Assembly: GCA_019096065.1 (NCBI GenBank)
Contig: JAGUCH010000005.1
Span: 558,001-622,000, forward strand
Origin: Paracyclopina nana
Taxonomy: Eukaryota > Arthropoda > Copepoda > Cyclopoida > Cyclopettidae
Direction: 5' to 3'
DNA length: 64,000 nucleotides
Part shown: in pieces, positions 53,701 through 64,000 of the stretch
Layout: each line of letters begins with the position of its first letter
How positions within the stretch are numbered: position 1 is the stretch's first letter
Notes under the pieces: model-generated
Database searches by the model: none
What the model was told of the DNA's origin: nothing
What the model saw: the letters and a program-made list of their open reading frames with translations, nothing else
Made by a program: the position numbers and the translations under genes

Positions 53701-56700
53701 ACGAAGAAGCTCGATTTTGCAAGAATCCCATGACTAAATATTCCACTGTGCAAGAGCAAAAAAGCAAGTAATTAAAAAAGGTCATTTTGGCAGGCAAAAA
53801 CAAGCTCTAATGAGGTAACTGCATTTTCGCTCCTTAAAAAGTGCATTTTTGCATCTAATTCCGAGATAAATTGATTGTTTTGCAGCACTACTGGCAAGAA
53901 ATAAACAAAATGCATGTTTTGACATGAGGAAGCAAGCCGAAAAAAAGCACGGTGATTTATCATACTTTTTTCAAACTTGAAAGTAATTTTCGCGTGTGCA
54001 ATTCAGTTTTTCAATCACTGCACTAAATGCACAACTTTACATACCCAAGGGTATGTAAAGTAGTTATTTTCTGCAACATAAAAAATGCAATTAATCTCTT
54101 ACTAACTTTAAGTGATTTGGTCATGTTTTGTGCAGTTTTACCATCACTATTCATTTTAAGACAGAATTTACAGTACCTACGGTTTATAAACTTATTTTAC
54201 AAGCTTCAAAAGGGAAAAACCAAGCAGATATCAGCTATAGCAATTGCCAAGAGACCCTGTAAAGTAAATTACTGGAAATTCCCATTTTACAGCCCTTCTT
54301 TCCTTGTTTTACATCCCTGGCCTGAATTAGAATTCTTCATTAGATAGAAAGTAAGTTTCTCACCATTTGTGAAGTCAAGCTGGGCATAGCTATTGATGCC
54401 AATGTTGAGATAGATGAGATGAGTGCAGAGGCAAACATTCAACTCAGAGACTGAGCGTTTGCCCTCAAAGTAGCAGACCACGTGTTTTTTGGGATGCAAC
54501 AGCTGAGTGCTCGCGCAGCCATCTGAAAATGTAAACAAACGATGTTAGAGCCCGCTGAATTCAATTGACGACAAACGCGGTCAGTCATTTTTTAACACGG
54601 AGAAGGGTCAGATGTTGAAAATAACAATTATGACCCACTGACAGCTCCTGAAAACAAATGATGCCAATGTCAAAGGTTAAAAATCAGCCAAGCGGAAAAA
54701 TGCAGCAGCCAACAATAGAATGCTTATATTTAGAAAATGAAATATAACAGAAAACATAAACATGAAAAATATAATAAGAAGCACTGACAAGTGTTTTTAT
54801 TTTGCTAAAAATGAGAAAGTTCGCGAAATGCCTCGTTTTTACCAGACTGGTCACGATTTGGATCAGAAGCAGCAGCAAAAACTTGAACTTTTTAAAAAAA
54901 AAGTTCTAGACAAGGGTTAGACTATATAAAAAAATTGTCATGTCACTTCATGGATCGATGACACTTGAATGAGATTTTCCCAGGGAATTTTCCTCCATTC
55001 CCCACCAGATTTTTACTTAAAACTAATTTTTGAAGCCCCCAAGGGAAAATTTAACCTGTCTTACTTTTTTTGAATAACAAAGGTCATTTTCAGCACGAAA
55101 TAATAAGCAACGTTTTCACTTCTTTGTTTCAGCCTTGCTCCAAATCGGAATTCAAAATTAGAAACTCACGAATTGTTTGCGAAAAAAGATTGCGAATCAA
55201 CAGATAGCAAAAAAAAATGCATCACGAAAAAATTCCAATTTTCTGACGCATATCTGGCATTCTTCCGGGAAAAGACCACATGCAAATGCAATTATTTGAT
55301 AATTTTAATTGCTTTATTCCATTTGTGTGAGAGAACAATTTCTGTCACAGTGGGAGATGTTGCCTTGTAAATTACAAGCGAGTTTACAAGTGTCAACAGC
55401 TGGATTTTTTTTGCGCGCGCAAAAAGGAAGTTGCGAAAAAATCGTAAATTATGATGCATCAATTAGGCAAAAAAAAATAATTATCAGCAGAAAATCTTGC
55501 AATTTTTCCATCTGAGTTCTCAAATGCAGTATAAGATTGCCACAGTGGATTTTTTTCAAATCTGCCGCGCATACTCAGATAAAAAAATAAATAATAAAAA
55601 TGATATTTCTTTGCCAAAAGTAAGACAAAACCGAATCCACAGTGGGCTTATTTGCTGCTAAAATGCGCATTTGAAAAAAAACACCATTTAAAAAAAATAG
55701 AATTTGCAATCATCACAAATAGCGAATTTTCGTGGTTGCTCTTATCAAAGATACCGATTCGAGACTTGAGAGCAAAATGCATAATCCATTGTGGAATAGT
55801 TCCTTATCAAAGGAAACACGTCTAATTAGTAGCACGTAGCCATAGAATTGCTCGAGGGCATTTTCATGAGCCTCAAATTATCTAAACGTGGGCTGCTGAA
55901 CTTTTCCAGTTCCGCAAAACGTGTGTGCGAAAAAGAAGTGCGCGGAAATCTGCGAAAACGCGGATTTGTCATCACAAATCACGAGTGATTTTTCGTGCGA
56001 GCAGCATAAATAAATTATGACAGCTCAGGTTCTTTTTTGCTTCCACCGACTCATTTTTCAGTGTTTTTGATTGCCAATTTTTTCAAGGCAACCTTTTTCT
56101 TCACTCACATGCACAGTGGACTATTTTCATCTTTTCAGCATCGCCAGTGAATTTAGGTTAGATAAACAGGCCAAAAAAAAACAGAGGAAAATTTGCAAAA
56201 ATTGGCCAAAGCTCATTTGAGGATGCGCGTAGAAGTTGAAAATTATCCACTGTGCACCCTATCTCTTAGTTGATCCATTTGAAATATTTTCTGGCTCTTT
56301 TTCATCCGTCTAAGGAAGAAACCTTGAAGTGATGCAACACTCGTTATAAGGCAACAAGCTAATAAATACACACGATGGGCAACGAAAAAAAACCTATCTG
56401 CTTAATCAACGGAAATCTCAGCGGTTAAAAGCGAAACACCTACATGTTTATTTTCAGTTTTGGGAACTGAAACCAAAAACTTTGAAAGCAGGACGAATCT
56501 CGTTGTTTCGAGGTTTGTTTTGAAAACGTTGAAAGTTAAAAAAGAAAAACTTGATGAAATAACATGCGATAGTACTTAAAAGCGGTTTTTAATTTTTGCT
56601 CCCAGTGTGATGAAGCTTGTTTGCAACGTTGTTGATGTGGTGATGCCAAAGTTCCTTCCTTGCCATAATTAACCTTCCTTCAATAAATGGTGTTGTTATT

Positions 56701-57822
56701 TATAACTAGATGAATGATGTTTCGCGTGCTCATCCAATTTCCTCAAGTTTCACACGTAATCCATTTTAAAAGCGTCTTTATTGTATTCAATTATTTTTTT
56801 TCGCAAAAACTACAATACCAAAATAAATATCAAAACAACGAGACTCGTCATGGCAACAAAGTTTTTGCTTTCAGTCCCCGAAACTGAAAACAAATCAGAA
56901 GGCATCGACACTTTTAACATCAATATTTACCCTAATTGTTTTTTTTTTCAAAAATAGATGAACGCCGCCAACTTTCAATTTTCAATTTTTTCAGGTAGTG
57001 AGACAACGCCTGCGCATGTCTGCTTGTCTGGGTCACTGCTAATCATTTTTTACCATAGGCTGTCAGTGGTAATAGTTTGGCCCGGGGCCTATTGTAAAAT
57101 ATGGGCTTTTGGCTTGTAGTAGGCCTCAAAAAGATGCAATCGATTGCCCCGGGCTTTTTCACTGAAGCAACAGAATTCCGGCCCCAATTTCCTCATATGG
57201 AGCAGAAGAAGTGGGACATAATTGAACAGAGGGGTTTTATGGGCGCGAAAGGGCCCAGTGTGCAGAGTCTGGAATGCGGAGCCTTCAACGCGGATAAAAG
57301 GGGATCCCATAAAGGGCTCAGTTATACTCTGCTTAATCTGATCCTCTAAATGCAATCTACTGCAATTTACTTCGGGGCGTATAATAAAAGGCGTTGGTGC
57401 TTGCGAAAACCCGCGATGATGATATGGGCCTATGGAATGTGACCTTAACGGGCAAAAAAGGTAAACAGGAACCGAAAAAAATAAAAGCAATTTTTAAAGA
57501 GTTTTTGGATTTTGCAGGCAAATGTGGTTTTTGGCCTGAGCAGAATTCTCAAGCCAAAAATATGATCCAATTTTTAAAAAGCACAAAATAAAAGAATGGA
57601 GAAGAGCTTTTATTAAAATAAAAAAAGTGGGCAGAATGTCCATTTTTGCAACAGCTGTCAGTGGGTCAATTTGATTCTCGACAGGAGTGATCACGACGGA
57701 AATAGTTGATAGCGTGGTGATTTCAACGCGCGGACGACGCATCAAAAAATATCGCATTTCTTACCTTCTGAAAACACCGGTGCCAGGAAAAAAAGAAAGA
57801 AGAGGGAAAAAGTCGCCCACAT
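47754..57822 (-). CDS. Secreted chitinase-like GH18 protein with three CBM14 domains; two one-base frame breaks
   Basis: Exons: 57822-57765 (signal peptide, MWATFSLFFLFFLAPVFSE), 54522-54364, 52920-52667, 52578-52445, 52190-52015, 51687-51329, 51270-51112, 51039-47754; about 1528 residues. The GH18 barrel spans roughly residues 30-520: HVVCYFEGKRSV, LIASMGGESIDA, the catalytic loop DGVEIDWEWP and GPYAFDTDAWMAFDD. Against the family motif DxxDxDxE, the middle Asp is Glu, while the acid Glu is kept. An unusual insert of about 100 acidic and basic residues follows the catalytic strand. Then come two CBM14 domains (about 575-640 and 648-710), a Pro/Tyr mucin-like linker (STYAPVTPAY, NYPVPSNP), a Gly-Pro-Asn-Ser repeat, and a third CBM14 at the C-terminus. 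Two frame breaks, at about 49767-49769 and 49690-49700, each mend with one extra C in a C run. It likely acts in cuticle or peritrophic chitin; activity is uncertain. Confidence 0.85.
48165..48435 (-). repeat. 45-bp coding minisatellite (Gly-Pro-Asn-Gly-Ser repeat), about 6 copies
   Basis: Six copies of a 15-residue unit (GRPGPNGSGSGFGQP) near the C-terminus of the chitinase-like protein. Synonymous differences alternate in pairs (GGATCC/GGATCA versions), suggesting expansion by a two-unit step. Shorter relatives extend to 48640. Confidence 0.9.
52955..53032. mobile_element. Partial copy of the foldback element
   Basis: In intron 2 of the chitinase-like gene. The reverse complement matches 32661-32740 (TAGCTGAG-GAGGATTTTAAAATGGGAAAA, then AGTACAGCTTTACTAGCCCG) at about 90 percent identity. 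Only one arm and the loop are present. Confidence 0.85.
54523..57764 (-). other. Large intron 1 of the chitinase-like gene
   Basis: Separates the signal-peptide exon from the GH18 exons. It holds several GCACAGTGG motifs (55540, 55636, 56110, 56257). A G+C-richer block at 57060-57400 has unusual GGGCC/CCCGGG words and could be a decayed insertion, but I could not assign it. Confidence 0.6.
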
Positions 57823-60800
57823 GGCGAGCAAATCGGTGGTCACACCTGAAAAAAAAAATTAAATAGCCAAAATCTAGTGCAATATTAATTGGACTGATTT
57901 GAAATCGAGTTTCCTTTTCAGTTGGGGAGGGGGAAAAAGTCCTTGGTAGTGAGGAAGAAAATGTCCTCGGATTCTCATGTTTTCGCAAATTTTGGTCGGG
58001 CCAAGGACTTTTTTCGTGTACACCATATTACAACAACAGCATAAAATATGCTCTATATTTTAGCTACTTTTTTGGCCCCCCAAAAAGCTCATCTGCTTAA
58101 AATGACAAATTCGAGTATGCGCGCAGCAAACTTGGGAAAAGTCCACTGTGGATGTAAAAAACACCATGTTGATAATTTGTTTATCTTTTGTTGTGGATCA
58201 GCGGCCACGTGGTCACAATTGACATGAGTGTAAACAAATCCGGGCCTAATTGTTGACTCTGTCCAAACTGAGAAATAATGACAAAATTGCATACATTTCA
58301 GTGCGGAATCCAGTAGAGCACCATAATTGAGCTCTAAATAGAGAGAGTCCCATAAAATATGCGAATTTGCTATACTTTCATAAAAAATGGAGTGGGCTAA
58401 ATAAAAATTGAGAATTCCTGCTAACTGAAAAAAGCAACTTTGAATTGAAGGTGATGCACAAAAATTGAGATTTTGATGCTGATTAAAAAAAAAAGTGTGA
58501 TGCATAAAATTTTTTCTTCAATAGTGTTAATTAAAAAAGTAGCGTTTTTTATGGGACACACTTTAAAATGGAAAAATCCTGTCACCTTGTTTTGAGTCGG
58601 CCGCAAATTGCCTCTCGTTTGTGAAGAAATTCTAAATTCTGCGGCCTGGAACAAGCCCACAAAATTGAGTGCATGGAAAACTAATGATCATTTGGATGCA
58701 TATGAATTTCATCATCATAATCACATTGCCTCAAAAACGATATGAAAGTGGGCTCCTGGTTTGAGCTGCACTTTTTGTGGGAAAATCACTTACATTTGAG
58801 TATTGTACAACTTCAAGTAGCTGGCAAAGCAAAGTAATTGGTTGTAACTTGAAGGTTGGCTCAAAAAATGAGGGAAAAAAAATAATTAGCCACGTAGCAA
58901 AGTGGAAATTTTTCCTTTCCTTTAGCAGAAAAAAATTGTTACACGAATCTTGGCATCAGCCTTTACCGAGATTTTTTGGCTCAAGTAAGGCGGTGGTCAT
59001 CTACGTGAAATTACATTAACGTGCTATGTTTAGAGTTTAGTTTTTTATGTATTTAAATAGCCTTAAAATTTTCCACGCACAAAAGTGTCTTTTATAGTTT
59101 TTGAACAATGAACAAAGGAGTTTTTTGGTCATGGTCAAAGGGTCATTTTCAAGAGGGCCTTTTTTGATGCTTATCTACTTTTGATATCTGATGATCACAG
59201 TGGATTTTTTTCTGACAAGTGGCCATCATATTTGAGCCATTTCTTCCAAAAATCCCACTGGAATAGAAATAGAAAGACGGAATCTGCATAAATTCAGCCT
59301 TGAGTGTTGTGCAAATAATCATAATGAGTTGAAATTGCAGATGAGAAGGGCCTTTCTGGCCTGTATTTGGCACAATAATTTCCCTAGGCTGACATGGCCT
59401 TGCAAAGCATGCATTGTTTATGGTGGTATCATGTTTTGGGCGATTCTGCCCAAAAATGCCAAAATATCAAAAAATTCAAAATCAAAATTCAAAAAAAAAT
59501 ATATATTCATTTTTACAATGAATAGACCCGAAAATTGTAATTGAGTCATCAATACAATGATTAGGAGCTAATGATCCTTTGTAATTATGGCCTTAATTCA
59601 ATTGCAGTAAAACCACATGAAAAGTAGGAGTCGCGCTTTATTTGGATCAGTCTATAACAATCTCATATGGAGCGCACAGTGGAATAGCTTCGAAGAAATG
59701 CGCGCATATGTGCTTGTAGCCTTTGGGCATTTCTTGATTTGTGAGGAAATGGTCAATGAATGATTGATAGAATTCCCGAAAAAAGGGAATTTTTGTGATT
59801 TCGAGTGCATGCGCTTTTTTGCTCCCCTTTTGCCCACTGTGCACTCACTTCCTTGTTAGTGTTCACGAATCAACGGATGTTGCTGCACAGTGAGGAAAAA
59901 GGCCTCAAGCCAAACTTGCAATCCGGATAGAATGATTTTTTTCAGATCATTTTATTTTCTGCTCTAAATTGTTAAATATGTTATTATTACCATGAATGCC
60001 AATTTTGCATCATCGCCAACATCATAAATTCATCAAAATGAAGAGCATGAACTTGAACTTGAGAAATTGCATTTCGGGCTCGATGGAAATTCAGCTGATT
60101 TGGGCCTATCTCCTTAAAAACCATCAAAATAGTACTGGAAGCTCAGAGAAAATATTTGAAAAAAGGAACTGACTTTTTTCTTAAATATTAATAAGTAAAA
60201 ATTATATTTTGTCGTCGTACAGTTACAGAGGAAGGTTCAATAAAATAGATAAAAAAGTTCCATTTTCAATTATAAAATGTTTTGATTTCAATTGAAAATG
60301 AAAGCAAATGTTCAATTTCTATTAAAAATGTTCAATTTCTATTGAAAAATGTTCAATTTCTATTGAAAATGTTAAAAATGTTCAATTTCTATCAAGAAAG
60401 AAGGTTCAATAAAATAGATAAAAAAGTTCAATTTTCAATTATAAAATGTTTTAATTTCAAATTAAAATTAAAACAAATGTTCAATTTCTATTAAAAATGT
60501 TCAATTTCTATTGAAAATGTTCAATTTCTATTTAACATGAGCAATTTCTGTTGAAAATGTTCAATTTCTATTGAAAATGTCCAATTACATGTAAAAATGT
60601 TCAATTTCTTTTAAAATGTTCAATTTACATGTAAAAATGTTTAATTTTTTATAGATTTTTTTATACATTGAGTCCATTCTCTTGAAACCATTATCATACT
60701 TCGATGCTTGTTTATGCTCAATCAATTATGTTCAAATCTAAAAAGACTCCCAAAAAGGCAGGTGATGAATTGATTATGGATAAAAGCTTGAGTTTGGATA

Positions 60801-63800
60801 ATCAGCTCTTAAAAATATGGACACAAATGATGAATAATGCATGTGGTAGTCAAGTGTAAATTGATATGAAATATGAAATCCCTTAAGGCTTGGAAATGGT
60901 TAATGGATCTTTAAAGGTGGCACCAGGGTGTAACTTGATTTATTGGCCAGTATTGTCTTAAATTAAAAGCCCAAAGTGGGCCCAAAATGAAGTTCAAGGC
61001 TGTACAGAAAAAAAGCCTCCAAATGGGTGCAACAAGTAATTAAGAATTATTACAATGTCAGACACCCAGCCCATAAATCAAACAGGTCAACACCACTTAG
61101 TAGAAGTCTGTGGAAAAATGCTGATGAAGATCTCAACAATAATGCAACAAGGTCATAAGAGCCTATAAAAAGCCAAATGCACTTTTCAAGTAAGCTACTA
61201 CTTCTTTTGTTAACTTTTGCCAGCCGCAATTTCTTTTCAAGAACTGGATTGGAAGTTGGGGAAAATTTGCAATGAAAGGATTTGTTCTCATGTCGCCATT
61301 GAAACAGAGATAAACAACGTCATTTGAAATGCTCAAAATAACATTAACCTTATAACACCTATAATTAAACATGCACATGCTCTTAACTAGAATTATATGG
61401 TTATAATAATGATCCGCTCTTTTTGCTTCTCATTAAGACGACATTTGAGCAACTGAGCGCAAGCATCTTTCAAAACATCATTGAAGTGGACAACTTTTAA
61501 AAATATGCTCAGTTATTGTAGCTTCCAAATGCAGACTCATAAAATTCCTCCTTTTAGACATCGAAATCCCAAAACTTGAAAACAGCCCTGCGTTGTTGTT
61601 GTTGCTCATTGTTATTGTCAATCAATTGTCCTAATGATCCCGTAATTCACGACAAAGTTTGACGCAAACAAGAAAGACTTTTTTGGTGGGAAAATTCTCA
61701 AATAATTCCCCATGCCGCCGGGCGAAAACTGTTATTGTTGAATTTAATTTCCATTCCATAGTACAATATAGCAGCAACCACATTTCCGCATATTTCTTGG
61801 CAACAGCCAAACATTTTTGCTGACAGGATAAAGTAAGTGCGAAACCCTGAGCAATGCAAGCTATTCGAGATACGCGCACTTTTTTGGCCGCTCGCACATT
61901 TTTGGCTTTAACAAAGAGTTTTTATGAAACTGCTCGATAAAGTATAAACACCTGAGCAGGTTTGTTCAAGTTGGCAACTCAAAAAGTGTCGCGACATATT
62001 ATTGTTTCATGTCGTTAATTTATCGCAATTGCATACATCGCTCAAGAATCACGTCAAATCCGAAATATTAAATATATATGCATTTAACATTAGCGCCACA
62101 TAAAATAATTAATACAATTTCTAAATGTTTAAAAAAGCGCATTTAATAGAAAGATGAGTTAGTGTGTTAACGTTGAAACATGATTCAATGCTCCTTATTC
62201 AGTTGATTTTCTGCAATTTCAATTCCACTTTGAATAAACCAACCAAAACTGTCCGGGCATTTTGTTATAAAGGTCACTTTTTCTCCATTCTATAGGAGTT
62301 ACTTTGATGGATGAAGGCAGGCATTTTCATACTAAAATGGCCACAGTTTCTTTGGTAGCATACCAAAATTCCTGCACGTTTCTGGGCATTCTAATCTGCC
62401 TAGTAGAACTATTATTTTCTTATCTAACGGGTTGTCTTCTTAGTTAGAAGTGACTCAATCTCTTTGTATGTTTTTTCTTTCCCAGCTAAATCACTTAAGA
62501 TTTCTTCACTAAAATGCCAACGTGCACAGTGGATAATTTCTCAGCCCCGAGCGCGCAAAATCTATGAAATTGGGCCAAAAAATGAAAACATATTCTATAT
62601 TCGATTTTAGCACAAACATCTAGCATTTATTTTTCAAAAAGTGCCAGTATAGAACACTGTGGATTATTGGCATTAAATTGAGAGTGATTTAATTAGAGTG
62701 TATCCTCACTTAATTTTATAGGACGGAGGCAACAACAACAACAAAAGGAATTTATACGCTATGATTGAACACGGTTTTTTTGCAGCTTATTTATGTGACA
62801 TCCGGATCCGGACCAAAGTAATGATACACACATGAAAAGTGGGAGCACTTTGAAGATTATTATCTCCTTAAAGAGCGCACAGAGGAATATTCCTTTGCAT
62901 TGCTTACACGCCTTCAAAATTCATGATAATTTTGCTTTTTTAAATCAACAAAATAAGATTTAAAGTTGATTTTGAATTTTGTATCGAGATAGTGATGCGA
63001 GCAAAATTAAGAAAAAATCCACTGTGCACAGAGCTTTTTGCTTTTTAAGCCCATTTTGGCAAAAATATAGTGAATTGAGGAAAGAAGAGAGAAAATAATC
63101 CACTGTGCCCAAATTCAAAAATATTCATCTGTCCACAATGGGCTATTTTGAGAAATGGTGAGCTTACCAGAAATTGCATATGTGCAGGCACCCGGCGCTA
63201 AAATCACTTCCAAAAGCACACACAGTGAATTCCACAGAGGAAAATTGCCTGAAAAAGCAGCAAAGTAGGAAATGTGCACATCTATATGATTCAATTGAAT
63301 GTATTTTGGCAGCTATTCTCAAAATGACGCAATTTTGCATCGCGCTGAGGTCATATAAAGCCTGCAATTACAGTCATTTCACGGAGAAAAAAACTGCATC
63401 TTAACTTGGCAGTAAAAGGGAGAAGATGCACATTATTATGACTATCATTGTTGTGGCCATTGTTTGGTGAAACCAAACTTGAGTAACTTATTTAAAGTGC
63501 ATAAAACCAATCTTGAAAATTAAAGAAGCTTTTAAAATGGCTGAAAGCGCAAAAAGTAAACAAAAACAAATATTTAAACAAATATGTGTGTTTAACTCTA
63601 TGCAACGTTATTACTTCCTAATTTTTAAAACTGTTTTCCTAGAAAAAATCGAAAATTCAAAAACTTGAGGAATTGAGAAAAATTCAAAATTAGCTGATGC
63701 GCGGCCAGGAGGCAAAACAATCCACTGTGGCTTAATAGAGGGAAACTCACCTCTTATGAGCGAAAAGCACACTGGTCTCGATATCACAAACTTTTTATGC

Positions 63801-64000
63801 TTTTTTGTTGTATGCAACAACGTTTGTCTGCCTCGAAATCCCGAGTAGGACTGAAGGTTTTGGCTTCAGCATCGTATGCGTAGTTAGTAGTAGTGTTTTG
63901 TTTGGTTGCCGGCTCCGTGCACAGTGGAATGTTGACGCCACTCCGACGCGCATTACTGCTACGCAAAAAAAATGCGCGTGTACTGCGAAATGCTCATAGC
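57823..64000. other. 6.2-kb non-coding region upstream of the chitinase-like gene
   Basis: No exon was recognised. The first few hundred bp should hold the chitinase-like promoter. GCACAGTGG motifs are dense here (58143, 59192, 59672, 59844, 62525, 63015, 63100, 63715, 63920). Confidence 0.5.
60233..60650. repeat. TGTTCAATTTCTATTGAAAA tandem array with a larger internal duplication
   Basis: About 15 copies of an 18-19-bp unit. The 5' part (GGTTCAATAAAATAGATAAA to AAATGTTTTRATTTCAA) occurs twice, 169 bp apart. TTCAA and TTGAA words make the units partly self-complementary. Confidence 0.85.

Noticed and set aside
57089..57490. 133-codon minus-strand frame in a G+C-richer block
   Set aside because: No recognised similarity and no splice signals in phase with the signal-peptide exon; possibly a decayed insertion.

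Overview
The window is nuclear DNA from an invertebrate animal, most likely an arthropod. It is AT-rich, its genes are split by GT-AG introns, and one gene encodes a secreted GH18 chitinase-like protein with three peritrophin-A (CBM14) chitin-binding domains. No bacterial operons, CRISPR arrays or viral genes were seen. The species cannot be fixed from sequence alone.

Layout: a zinc-finger protein with a Cys-His-Asp-rich middle (1-1559, +, open at the left edge); DNAJC27/RBJ-type Rab-like GTPase with a J domain (2609-4665, +); TXNL1 (5133-6824, -), head-to-head with a type I membrane protein with an EGF-like domain (7537-14187, +); an MXRA7-like small membrane protein (14424-15323, -), tail-to-tail with it. 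Next comes a small-RNA cluster: an apparently non-coding host gene carrying three box C/D snoRNAs (about 17280-18110, -), followed by the gene for ribosomal protein uS5/RPS2 (18240-19634, -), whose introns hold one more C/D snoRNA and a candidate H/ACA snoRNA. After a hAT-type MITE and a small C2H2 protein (21507-21836, +) come a polyamine oxidase (22757-28791, +) and, tail-to-tail with it, a PP1-like phosphatase (29013-34434, -). Then Caskin (35403-39641, -), a Gly/His/Ser repeat membrane protein (45759-46955, +) and the chitinase-like gene (47754-57822, -). About 6 kb on each side of 42 kb and after 58 kb is non-coding.

Splice phases close in frame over every exon for DNAJC27 (2 exons), TXNL1 (4), the EGF membrane protein (6), MXRA7 (4), RPS2 (3), polyamine oxidase (8) and Caskin (9). 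The PP1-like gene needs one extra base and the chitinase-like gene two, each at a homopolymer. This looks like base-calling under-counts rather than gene decay.

The best biological signal is the snoRNA set. Three guide elements match conserved rRNA sites by the D+5 rule, and all four D boxes lie 70-74 nt before the 3' splice site. The genes are otherwise ordinary housekeeping, neuronal and cuticle genes that do not form a pathway. The non-coding DNA is rich in structured repeats: TIR elements, a foldback family, GTAAAGT/ACTTTAC arrays, and a short GCACAGTGGA motif repeated over two dozen times, several times as inverted pairs 80-175 bp apart.
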